Shown here: in pieces, positions 16,133 to 23,552 of the stretch
How positions within the stretch are numbered: the stretch's first letter is position 1
Layout: each line of letters opens with the position of its first letter
Source of the DNA: Sulfurovaceae bacterium
GTDB lineage: Bacteria > Campylobacterota > Campylobacteria > Campylobacterales > Sulfurovaceae
DNA: 34,553 nt
Assembly: GCA_016744805.1 (NCBI GenBank)
Contig: JADGDQ010000023.1
Location: forward strand, 1 to 34,553
Reading direction: 5' to 3'
Notes under the pieces: model-generated
Seen by the model: the letters and a program-made list of their open reading frames with translations, nothing else
Told to the model about the DNA's origin: nothing
Databases searched by the model: none
Program-made: the position numbers and the translations under genes

Positions 16133-16918
16133 ATGAATAACATTGATTTAATACTTATTTTAAGTACAGCATTTTTGGGAAGTGTAGGGCATTGCATTGG
16201 TATGTGTGGTGGGATTGTGGTGGCATATTCGTCTACCAAGATAGACCCCAAAGCATCAAGATTCTTACAAACACTCTCTCATCTAGCGTATAATTTTGGA
16301 CGCGTTACAACTTATGCTATGTTGGGTGCTATGTTTGGCTTGATGGGACAAGTGATAGCATTTACCCCCACAACCAAAGGGGTACTTTTTTTGCTTACAG
16401 GTATTTTAATGATACTCGCAGGTGCTTCACTTATAGGAAAATTTAAATTTTTAAACTCCGCAGAGCTCTCTATCTCTAAAGAGGGATGGTATCAAAATAG
16501 CTTTAGAAAACTTATTTCAAACAAATCATTAAGTAGTTTTTATCTGCTTGGTATGCTCAATGGTATTATTCCTTGTGGCTTAGTCTATTCTTTTGCTATT
16601 TTTGCAGCGAGTACTGCCAGTCCTCTTTGGGGTGCTGTGGTGATGGCAACATTTGGTTTGGCAACTATTCCTGCTCTATTTTTTTTGGGTTCTATTACTA
16701 AGTTTTTGCAAAAAGGTTCATTGCGTGGTACTATGATGAAACTAGCAGCGATGTTAGTTATTTTGTATGGACTTTTTACTATTTATAAAGCATACCAATT
16801 TTTGGTCTATCCCCAAGAGACACAGCAGATGTTAGATGAGATGCAACAAGGGAGTATCAAAAGCAAACTAGAAGGAAAATGTGGTGGTATGAAATGTGCA
16901 CCAGGGAAGTGTGGATAG
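16133..16918 (+). CDS. TauE/SafE (UreH/DsbD_2-like) family membrane protein with a Cys-rich tail
   Basis: 261 residues with about six or seven membrane segments. Segment one carries GHCIGMCGGIVVAY and a later one GMLNGIIPCGLVYSFAIFAAS, the paired half-repeats of the UreH/DsbD_2 type. Members annotated as sulfite exporters are in fact varied; several are tied to copper handling or cytochrome oxidase assembly. The C-terminus is a short Cys/Gly tail (GKCGGMKCAPGKCG) with three KCG/KCA units, plausibly metal-binding. Together with the membrane Cys pair this points to metal (copper?) transfer across the inner membrane; this is inference. It ends 1 bp before the convergent queA gene. Confidence 0.75.
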   Translation: MNNIDLILILSTAFLGSVGHCIGMCGGIVVAYSSTKIDPKASRFLQTLSHLAYNFGRVTTYAMLGAMFGLMGQVIAFTPTTKGVLFLLTGILMILAGASLIGKFKFLNSAELSISKEGWYQNSFRKLISNKSLSSFYLLGMLNGIIPCGLVYSFAIFAASTASPLWGAVVMATFGLATIPALFFLGSITKFLQKGSLRGTMMKLAAMLVILYGLFTIYKAYQFLVYPQETQQMLDEMQQGSIKSKLEGKCGGMKCAPGKCG

Positions 16919-17944
16919 CTAGAGTATAAGCATCGCATCCCCATAGCTAAAGAATCTATACTCTTTGGCTATGGCTTCGTGATAGAGTTCTAGGCTTTTT
17001 TCTCTTCCTATAAAAGAGCTTACTAGCATAATAAGTGTACTCTTTGGTAAGTGAAAATTAGTTAATAGATAATCTACTCTCTGAGGTGGATTACTAGGAT
17101 TCAAAAAGAGGTCACACTCCCCATTTTGTTTCTCTGTTCTATGATAATATTCTATAGTTCTTGTAACTGTTGTACCAATGGCCAAAAGAGGTTTGTCACT
17201 ATCAAGAGTAGTTGCAGATTCTTGTGGAATATCAAAGTACTCAGAGTGCATAGGGTGGTCGAGTATAGCTTTTGCTTCTACAGGTTTAAAAGTCCCTGCA
17301 CCTACATGCAGAGTAATTGTATGTGTAGAGTAGTTTTGTTTTAGCTTGGCAAAAAGTTCTGGCGTAAAGTGAAGTGACGCTGTAGGGGCTGCAACGGCTC
17401 CTGCATTTTTGGCAAAGAGTGTTTGATAATCTTTTTGGTCATCTTTGTTATCTTCTCTTTGGATATAAGGAGGCAGTGGAATATGCCCTATCTCATCTAG
17501 TATCACAACTAACTCTTCAAATCCTATAGATTTTTTATTGTGTTCAAATGTTACGATGCGTGAGCCATCACTATTAAGTTTTGTAACCGTAGCTTTTAGA
17601 GTATCATCAAAGAGGAGGCTTGTTCCTAGTTTGACTCTGCCTCGTATCATTACCAGAAACTCTGTAGCATTAAGAGGCTTATTAAATAAGAGTTCTACCC
17701 TACCACCACTTGGTTTAGTCCCAAAAATTCTAGCTTTGATAACACGGGTATCATTAAGAAAAATCTCGCACTCTTTTGGTATATGCTCTAAAATATTCGT
17801 AAAAGTAGTATGTGTAATAGTATCCGTAGCTCTATTATAGACAAGGAGTTTTGCACTATCACGAGGATAAACAGGGTGTGTAGCTATATGACCTTTTGGA
17901 AGGTCATAGTTGTAGCTTGTGGTCAAAAGGTCTAAATCAGTCAA
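16919..17944 (-). CDS. queA: S-adenosylmethionine:tRNA ribosyltransferase-isomerase
   Basis: 341 residues, full length. QueA moves the ribosyl part of S-adenosylmethionine onto 7-aminomethyl-7-deazaguanine in tRNA, giving epoxyqueuosine. The family landmarks are all there: SYNYDLPKGHIATHPVYPRDSAKLL at the start, FLNDTRVIKARIFGTK, HIPLPPYIQR, AAPTASLHFT, THTITLHVGAGTFKPV and TNFHLPKSTLIMLVS near the end. It is the last gene of a tatB-tatC-queA string on the minus strand, starting 1 bp after the tatC stop, and meets the TauE-like gene tail to tail. Confidence 0.97.
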   Translation of the reverse strand: MTDLDLLTTSYNYDLPKGHIATHPVYPRDSAKLLVYNRATDTITHTTFTNILEHIPKECEIFLNDTRVIKARIFGTKPSGGRVELLFNKPLNATEFLVMIRGRVKLGTSLLFDDTLKATVTKLNSDGSRIVTFEHNKKSIGFEELVVILDEIGHIPLPPYIQREDNKDDQKDYQTLFAKNAGAVAAPTASLHFTPELFAKLKQNYSTHTITLHVGAGTFKPVEAKAILDHPMHSEYFDIPQESATTLDSDKPLLAIGTTVTRTIEYYHRTEKQNGECDLFLNPSNPPQRVDYLLTNFHLPKSTLIMLVSSFIGREKSLELYHEAIAKEYRFFSYGDAMLIL

Positions 17945-17945
17945 G

Positions 17946-18719
17946 TTAACCCTCTGTTATCTGTTTTTTTATCTCTTGGGTTGTATTTGCTTCTTCATTG
18001 TTTTCATCTTCATCATCACTTTTTTCAGGATTTATCATTTTTACTATAATAATAGAAATACCATACAAGAGTATAAGTGGACCTGCCATTAGAAGCTGTG
18101 TAATAACATCAGGTGGTGTTAAAAGTGCTGCAAAAACAAAAATAATAAGTACTGCATATCCAAAAAAGTCTTTAAGGTTTTTATCTGTAATCAATCCTAG
18201 CATACCCAAAAAGAAGAGTATCACAGGTAATTCAAATGCTACACCAAAACCAAAAAGTATTTTGGTAAAGATACTTACATACTCATCAAGAGTCTGCAAG
18301 AAATTTACAAGACTTCCTGCAAACATCCATAAAAATTGAAATCCTAAAGGAATAACTACCCAATAAGCAAATGCAGTTCCTAGTAAAAACATAAAAGTAG
18401 AGATACCTGCAAATGGGAGAATATATTTTTTCTCATTCTCATATAAACCAGGGGCAATAAAAAGCCATAATTGAGCAAAAACTACAGGAAGTGCCACAAG
18501 AAAACCAGTAAAAATAGAAATTTTTAAGGCTGTAAAGAAGATGCCAATACCACCTATAAATGGATCACCTTCAACTACACCTACAAGAGGTGCTTTTACA
18601 AATTCTATAATTGGTTGGTTAAAGCCAAAAGCAACAAAAGCAAAAACAATAACTGTAGCAACCGAAATTCCTAACCGTTTTCTAAGTTCTACAAGATGAG
18701 GTTTAATATCATCAAACAT
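17946..18719 (-). CDS. tatC: Sec-independent protein translocase TatC
   Basis: 257 residues with six hydrophobic segments. TatC is the inner-membrane receptor that binds twin-arginine signal peptides. The conserved cytosolic N-terminus (PHLVELRKRLGIS) is present, as is the FAQLWLFIAPGLYENEKKY motif and the LPVILFFL region with its essential Glu in FGVAFELPV. The C-terminal tail is acidic (SDDEDENNEE). Its start overlaps the tatB end by 8 bp and its stop is 1 bp from queA, so the three are co-transcribed. Confidence 0.97.
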   Translation of the reverse strand: MFDDIKPHLVELRKRLGISVATVIVFAFVAFGFNQPIIEFVKAPLVGVVEGDPFIGGIGIFFTALKISIFTGFLVALPVVFAQLWLFIAPGLYENEKKYILPFAGISTFMFLLGTAFAYWVVIPLGFQFLWMFAGSLVNFLQTLDEYVSIFTKILFGFGVAFELPVILFFLGMLGLITDKNLKDFFGYAVLIIFVFAALLTPPDVITQLLMAGPLILLYGISIIIVKMINPEKSDDEDENNEEANTTQEIKKQITEG

Positions 18720-19131
18720 TAGGTTTATCTCCTTTACTATCTTTTTTGGTAAATGTTACAGTTTCATTTTTGGGTTCTACTTGTGTAGCTATAGTGTTTT
18801 GTTCTGCTTCTTTTGCACTTGATGCAAAGCTATTTTTTGTACTGTCTATAGCTTCTTTAATATCATCCATAGGATTAATACCAATATTCTTAAAGCCTTG
18901 GAGTTCTTGGGTTGCACTATCGAGTTGTTTCTTATAACTCATAGCTTCTTCTTTTAAGTCAGAAATCTTCATCTCTTCGTCTAATGCCCCTTTGGCATCA
19001 CCCACAGCCTTTTTGACACTTTTCATAAACTTTGCAACCTTAACCATCATTTCAGGGAGTTTATCAGGACCCAAAAATAAAATAGCAATAATCGCAATCA
19101 AGAGTATTTCAGTAAACCCCATACCAAACAT
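18712..19131 (-). CDS. tatB: Sec-independent protein translocase TatB
   Basis: 139 residues. The start is MFGMGFTEILLIAIIAILFLGPDKLPE: a short hydrophobic helix, then the FLGPDKLP hinge typical of TatA/TatB proteins. An amphipathic helix (MMVKVAKFMKSVKKAVGDAKGAL) and a long polar tail follow. The first residues and the tail length fit TatB better than TatA. With TatC it forms the signal-peptide receptor. TatA is not in this window. The gene leads the tatB-tatC-queA operon and faces away from the glutathione peroxidase gene. Confidence 0.93.
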   Translation of the reverse strand: MFGMGFTEILLIAIIAILFLGPDKLPEMMVKVAKFMKSVKKAVGDAKGALDEEMKISDLKEEAMSYKKQLDSATQELQGFKNIGINPMDDIKEAIDSTKNSFASSAKEAEQNTIATQVEPKNETVTFTKKDSKGDKPNV

Positions 19132-19226
19132 GACAAGCCTTTATCATTTTAAATTATTGGGTATTCTAGCTAAAAAAGGTTATTTTTTGGTTAAATAAGC
19201 ACTCTTTAATCATCAAATAACTCTGC

Positions 19227-19232
19227 TATAAT
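19227..19232 (+). promoter_or_regulatory. -10 box for the glutathione peroxidase gene
   Basis: TATAAT in CTCTGCTATAATAGGG, 21 bp before the ATG, with AAAAGGAG as a strong Shine-Dalgarno between. It is the cleanest promoter in the window. Together with the overlap downstream it probably drives both this gene and the DUF2238 gene. Confidence 0.6.
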
Positions 19233-19253
19233 AGGGATATAAAAGGAGTAATT

Positions 19254-19802
19254 ATGCTAAAAACTATTTTTTCTCTACTACTTATATTAAGTATCAACAC
19301 CCTAGCAAAGGATAGACCAATGAAAACAATTTATGATTTTAAAGTAAAAACTATTACAAACAAAGAGATAAGCCTCCAAGAGTATCAAGGCAAAGTAGTG
19401 CTTATTGTAAATGTAGCAAGTAAATGTGGCTATACACCTCAATATACTGGACTTGAAGCACTTTACAAAAAATACAAAGAGAGAGGTTTTGTAGTCCTTG
19501 GATTCCCTTGTAATCAATTTGCTTCACAAGAGCCAGACTCAGAGGCAGAAATAGAGAACTTTTGTCGTGTAAACTTTGGAGTAACTTTTCCAATGTTTGC
19601 CAAGATAGATGTCAATGGTGACAAGGCTCACCCACTCTATAAATATCTCAAAGTAGAAAAAACAGGTCTCTTAGGCACAGAAGCAATCAAATGGAATTTT
19701 ACAAAGTTTTTAGTAGATAAACAAGGAAATGCTATCAAGCGTTTTGGCTCATCAACCAAACCAATAGAGCTTGAAGATGAGATAGAAAAGTTGCTTAAAT
19801 AA
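19254..19802 (+). CDS. Glutathione peroxidase family protein (exported, thioredoxin-type)
   Basis: 182 residues. It reduces peroxides; the Cys-type bacterial enzymes usually take electrons from thioredoxin rather than glutathione. The catalytic set is complete: C58 (NVASKCGYTPQY), Q88 (FPCNQFASQEP), W147 and N148 (KWNFTKF). C86 and C104 are further cysteines; one may be the resolving Cys. Residues 1-18 form a signal peptide (KTIFSLLLILSINTLAK), so it would act in the periplasm. The ATG at 19254 with AAAAGGAG is favoured over an internal Met23, which would give a cytosolic form without a Shine-Dalgarno. Followed by the DUF2238 gene at 1 bp. Confidence 0.93.
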   Translation: MLKTIFSLLLILSINTLAKDRPMKTIYDFKVKTITNKEISLQEYQGKVVLIVNVASKCGYTPQYTGLEALYKKYKERGFVVLGFPCNQFASQEPDSEAEIENFCRVNFGVTFPMFAKIDVNGDKAHPLYKYLKVEKTGLLGTEAIKWNFTKFLVDKQGNAIKRFGSSTKPIELEDEIEKLLK

Positions 19803-19803
19803 T

Positions 19804-20412
19804 ATGATAAAATTTTATGCTTGGATTGCTCTATTTTCGCTAGTATTTATCTGGTCTGCTCTCTATCCCAAGGAGTATTTTACTTGGTTCTTAGAAGTTC
19901 TCCCAGCTATTATAGGTGTTATTGTTTTGGCTTTTACCTATAAGAGTTTTCGTTTGACCCCTATGCTCTATACGCTTATACTTATTCATATGGTTATTTT
20001 GATGGTAGGAGGACACTATACCTATGCAGAAGTGCCTCTCTTTGATACTATTGCCGAGATTTTTAACCATTCGCGTAACAACTATGACAAAGTAGGTCAC
20101 TTTGCCCAAGGTTTTATCCCTGCTATGTTGGCTAGAGAAATTTTGATACGACTTAGTGTTGTCCGTGGTAAAGCGTGGCTTAATCTCTTTGTTATCACCA
20201 TTTCATTGGCTTTTAGTGCTTTTTATGAGTTAATCGAGTGGCAAGTAGCACTCTGGAGCAAAGAGGGTGCAGAGGCATTTTTGGGAACACAAGGATATAT
20301 TTGGGATACACAATCAGATATGGGTTATGCTCTTATTGGTGCAATTACAGCTTTGGTTTTGCTAAGTTATTGGCACGACCAACAGCTTAAAAAATTTATA
20401 AACCTTTCATAA
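19804..20412 (+). CDS. DUF2238 (YjdF-like) integral membrane protein
   Basis: 202 residues with about five or six membrane segments. Motifs match the family: GGHYTYAEVPLFD, YDKVGHFAQGFIPAMLAREIL, FSAFYELIEWQVALW, FLGTQGYIWDTQSDM. The conserved His, Glu and Asp in these segments face one side and may bind metal or substrate, but the activity is unknown. It starts 1 bp after the peroxidase stop, so the two are likely co-expressed. The last 17 bp overlap the convergent recO gene. Confidence 0.88.
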   Translation: MIKFYAWIALFSLVFIWSALYPKEYFTWFLEVLPAIIGVIVLAFTYKSFRLTPMLYTLILIHMVILMVGGHYTYAEVPLFDTIAEIFNHSRNNYDKVGHFAQGFIPAMLAREILIRLSVVRGKAWLNLFVITISLAFSAFYELIEWQVALWSKEGAEAFLGTQGYIWDTQSDMGYALIGAITALVLLSYWHDQQLKKFINLS

Positions 20413-21013
20413 TAACAGTATAGAGTAAATCTATCTCTTCATCATTATAATAAATACTTTTTTTAGTTTTTAAAAAATTAAAAAATTTCTTTTTATTTAT
20501 AGCACAACCATATATACAATAAGAGTGAGCAGGAATAAAAGCACGCATAAGAGCTATATTTTCCAAGAGAGGTTCTTCACATATATAGCAATAGTCTTCA
20601 GTATGTACACGACCCTCATATTCTAATAAAGCTACAAAGCTATCACATACAATTCGTTTGGGATTTTGTTTATCCCATTTTTTTGCTGATTGTAGAAGTA
20701 ATTCATAATAAAAAGAGCCAACCTCATCAGCATCACAAAGATGAGATGCCAAGAGCTTAAGAAAATTATGCCAAATTAATAGCCTATTATTATCATATAG
20801 CCAAGGAAATCCAAAATGACTTAATTTTCTAAGCCTAGGCATAAAATGCCCTCTATCATCTTCTATCTCAAAATCAACTAAATGACCTAACTGTAGTATA
20901 GAGTGTCTAGCTCCAAAAAAACGATAATATTTTCCAACAGAAAAAGGAGTAAGTAGAGTGGCTATGCTATCTTCATTTTTGGCTTTTCGTAGGTCAATAA
21001 TAAAACCTCTCAT
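20396..21013 (-). CDS. recO: DNA repair protein RecO (Campylobacterota type)
   Basis: 205 residues, short as in other Campylobacterota. RecO helps RecR and RecF load RecA onto SSB-coated gaps. An N-terminal OB-fold (MRGFIIDLRKAKNEDSIATLLTP, then GKYYRFFGARHSILQLGHLVDFE) is followed by a helical part. A Cys cluster resembling a zinc site comes next (DYCYICEEPL, then HSYCIYGC). Identification rests on this layout. Shine-Dalgarno GGAGTTTATA. It overlaps the DUF2238 gene tail to tail, and its promoter region is shared with the rhodanese gene. Confidence 0.8.
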   Translation of the reverse strand: MRGFIIDLRKAKNEDSIATLLTPFSVGKYYRFFGARHSILQLGHLVDFEIEDDRGHFMPRLRKLSHFGFPWLYDNNRLLIWHNFLKLLASHLCDADEVGSFYYELLLQSAKKWDKQNPKRIVCDSFVALLEYEGRVHTEDYCYICEEPLLENIALMRAFIPAHSYCIYGCAINKKKFFNFLKTKKSIYYNDEEIDLLYTVIMKGL

Positions 21014-21140
21014 TATAAACTCCTACTATTTTATTTTTTTATATTACTATAAAGAATTTAAAGCTATATTAATAATAAAAGTAAATACTTAATCCAAAAG
21101 AGGCTACAATACTAGATAAAATCAAATAAAAGGATATGAA

Positions 21141-21818
21141 ATCAAAAAATTACTTATAGCAACAATTCTAACTATGCCACTATTTGCTGAAAATATAATG
21201 TCTCTTCAATTTAAAGGTATTGAAGTAGCCCATAAAGATAATATCAATGTAGGTAAGTTTACAATTGAAAGAGAAATTGATCCTATATGCTTATCTGTAC
21301 CTATCAATAATAAAACAATATGGGAAGGAAACTATGCAAGCCGTGATGTCCCTCAACGATGCAAAGCTACTGTAGTCAAAACTGTAGGTCAAATACGACC
21401 ACTTATTATTCATCCTGAGGTCACTACCTTTGGAGAATTAGAGGTTTTGTCATTTATAGAAAAAATGCAAAAAGACAAAAATCTACTTCTTATAGATAGT
21501 AGAAAAGAAGATTTGTATGAATATAGAACTATACCTAGTGCATATAATATTCCATATCCATATATAACAAAGTCACATATTTTTCCTGAAGAGTTTAAGC
21601 AAGCATTGCTCAAATTAGGTGTGAGTAAAACAAAAGGAGTATATGATTTTACTAAAGCTAAAACAATAGTTCTTTTTTGTAATGGTTCATGGTGTGGTCA
21701 ATCACCATCTATGATAAAAACACTTATTCATTTAGGCTACCCCACCAAAAAAATAAAGTGGTACCGTGGTGGAATGAATGATTGGTTGGTTTTAAGTATG
21801 ACATCAACTCATCCATAA
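21141..21818 (+). CDS. Exported rhodanese-domain protein with an apparent ATC start
   Basis: Mature part: about 200 residues with a C-terminal rhodanese domain. LLLIDSRKEDLYEYRTIPSA opens it, the active loop is FCNGSWCGQSP (two Cys; the first is in the catalytic position), and KWYRGGMNDW closes it. It could move sulfur or act as a persulfide carrier in the periplasm. The only in-frame ATG (21174) lies inside a signal peptide. The frame begins KKLLIATILTMPLFA after ATC at 21141, with AGGA 6 nt before. An ATG at 21136 is one base out of frame and too close to AGGA (1 nt). So either ATC is used, or one A was lost from the A-run (then MKSKKLLIA). Start is uncertain, the domain is not. Confidence 0.75.
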   Translation: MKKLLIATILTMPLFAENIMSLQFKGIEVAHKDNINVGKFTIEREIDPICLSVPINNKTIWEGNYASRDVPQRCKATVVKTVGQIRPLIIHPEVTTFGELEVLSFIEKMQKDKNLLLIDSRKEDLYEYRTIPSAYNIPYPYITKSHIFPEEFKQALLKLGVSKTKGVYDFTKAKTIVLFCNGSWCGQSPSMIKTLIHLGYPTKKIKWYRGGMNDWLVLSMTSTHP

Positions 21819-22100
21819 AATCTATATTCAATAAAAAGTTATCTATATAAAATACTATGTTTGAACTGTTTGATTATAAAAATTTTGTTAATTCTGCTAT
21901 TGATAGAACTTTTACTTTTGTAATTATTGGCATAATCTATGGTAAGTGTACCTGCCCCTCTAGTTTTAGTTTACGACAGCAGGAACATTTATCAAGTCTG
22001 TAAATGTATAATACTCCGACAGCATCTAACCTCCCACTAGTCAAGCCATCTTAAATAAAAGCGAATATAATAAACACATCTAAGTACAAGGTGTTGTTTG
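21819..22100. other. Intergenic stretch before the hydrolase/WD40 operon
   Basis: About 280 bp with no convincing gene. A 48-codon open frame (21857-22003, beginning MFELFDYKNFVN) has no Shine-Dalgarno and no recognised relative. A TATAAT (22066-22071) with AAGGTG 7 nt before the ATG at 22101 forms the operon promoter. The middle part (21940-22050) is richer in G/C than the flanks and may be debris of an older element; no inverted repeats or target duplications were found. Confidence 0.5.
22066..22071 (+). promoter_or_regulatory. -10 box for the hydrolase/WD40-STAND operon
   Basis: TATAAT in GCGAATATAATAAACAC, 29 bp before the ATG at 22101. No operator-like palindrome is obvious around it. 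Confidence 0.45.
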
Positions 22101-23552
22101 ATGAAAAAACTTGTTTTGTTTATACATGGGTTAGGTGGGAGTGAGGAGACTTGGGGTGAGTTTCCTAGTCTGATTTGGGATGATGAGGAGATAGACAAAG
22201 ATGAGTTTTGGTTTGCCTCTTATGAGTATGGCACTTCTTGGAATGATACCAAAGCTACTTTGTCCATCATAGGAAAAGTTGGTAGTTTTTTCAAGATACC
22301 CTATGTGAGTACTGTGACTACAGGAGTCTCAGCCACACTTAGAGGCTTGTTGGATATTGAAGATGTAGCGAGGATATTGCACTCTGAGATAGATATACGA
22401 TACAAAGCGTTTGAAGATATCTATATCGTGGCTCATGATATGGGTGGGCTTGTTGCTCAGCGATATATCGTAGATATTCTTGCTAAAAACAGACCATTGA
22501 AAGTCAAAAAACTCATGCTCTACGATGTCCCAAACCATGGCACATCTTTGGCAAAGATATCTCTACTCTATCCCCATTCACAAGTAAAACAACTCACTAG
22601 CGATAGTCCATTTATGGAAGAATTCAATAGAAATATAGAGTTTCAAACGCTAGACCAAAAGATAGATGTACAGTATATAGTTTGTGTGAAAGACTCTATA
22701 GTAGATATAGCTTCGGCGACAGCAGGGTACAAGCAAAATGCCTTAGAGCTAGAGAGAACGCACACAGAGATAGTCAAGCCCAAAAGCCACCAAGACTTAG
22801 TCTATATCTCTTTCAAAAACTTCATCCAAACAACCGATGATGAGTTTATCAGCACAGTGATTAATAGACTTATATCAAAACAGCTTGCTGTACTGTTTTA
22901 TCAAAATCATACCGATATAGCTTCTACCCAGAGAGCATTGAGAAAGAAAGCTACCAAAAGTAAACTAGGCGATACCATATATGATTTCGTAGTACCTAAC
23001 ACAAAGGATATACAAGAGTATTGCAAAGCACTTGCTGCTGTGTTTGATAGAGAGTTTGCAGACTTTAATGCCTTTACCGACTATATCAGAGATATGCTAG
23101 CCAACAATGAAAAGATATTTCTCTATGTGACAGGATTTGAAAATGGTGACTTGGAGATCAACAGAGAATTTGCACAGAGTCTCAGAACACTCAAGGAGTA
23201 TGACGAAAAGAAGTTTTATTCTCTCGTATTGGGTAGAGAGAAGCTCTATGCAATGGTGAGCGATACCGACAACCAACTCTCCCCTCTCAACGATGCCGAG
23301 GAGTTCTACTTCCCCAATATCGCCAATCTCAAAAAGAGACATATACGAGCATCTTTGGAGAAACTCTCCAAGAAAAAGTCCAAAATATGTGACTATAGCA
23401 ATGGTCTCGCTCTCGGTACACTCGATAGTGATGAACCCATCAAAACGCTCTTTTGGGATAATATCCTCTCAGTGGATGATAATGGCTCCGATCTCAGATG
23501 GAGAGATGACGAGACCAAAGCAAGAGTAAGGGAGATATTCTCATGTCGATAG
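22101..23552 (+). CDS. Alpha/beta hydrolase with Asp at the nucleophile position, fused to a degenerate P-loop-like domain
   Basis: 483 residues from the ATG at 22101 (AAGGTG 7 nt upstream; a TTG directly before it is unlikely). Residues 1-250 are an alpha/beta hydrolase of the lipase/DUF676 kind. FIHGLGGSEETW gives the oxyanion-hole HG, VAHDMGGLVAQRY the nucleophile elbow, D198 (CVKDSIVD) and H221 (ERTHTEIVKP) the rest of the triad. The elbow has Asp113 where lipases have Ser. Asp nucleophiles are known in haloalkane dehalogenases and epoxide hydrolases; loss of activity is the alternative. Residues about 260-400 resemble a STAND/AAA core without Walker A (EKIFLYVTGFENGD in the Walker B place, FYSLVLGREKLY after it). 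No signal peptide. It overlaps the next gene by 10 bp, so the two are translationally coupled. Probable effector subunit. Confidence 0.75.
   Translation: MKKLVLFIHGLGGSEETWGEFPSLIWDDEEIDKDEFWFASYEYGTSWNDTKATLSIIGKVGSFFKIPYVSTVTTGVSATLRGLLDIEDVARILHSEIDIRYKAFEDIYIVAHDMGGLVAQRYIVDILAKNRPLKVKKLMLYDVPNHGTSLAKISLLYPHSQVKQLTSDSPFMEEFNRNIEFQTLDQKIDVQYIVCVKDSIVDIASATAGYKQNALELERTHTEIVKPKSHQDLVYISFKNFIQTTDDEFISTVINRLISKQLAVLFYQNHTDIASTQRALRKKATKSKLGDTIYDFVVPNTKDIQEYCKALAAVFDREFADFNAFTDYIRDMLANNEKIFLYVTGFENGDLEINREFAQSLRTLKEYDEKKFYSLVLGREKLYAMVSDTDNQLSPLNDAEEFYFPNIANLKKRHIRASLEKLSKKKSKICDYSNGLALGTLDSDEPIKTLFWDNILSVDDNGSDLRWRDDETKARVREIFSCR

Noticed and set aside
21940-21975. TGTACCTGCCCC-like text resembling the end of some insertion sequences
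   Set aside because: No matching inverted end, no transposase frame and no target duplication seen within the window.
21857-22003. 48-codon open frame (MFELFDYKNFVN...) between rhodanese and hydrolase genes
   Set aside because: No Shine-Dalgarno, no recognised family, and codon pattern weak; left as intergenic.
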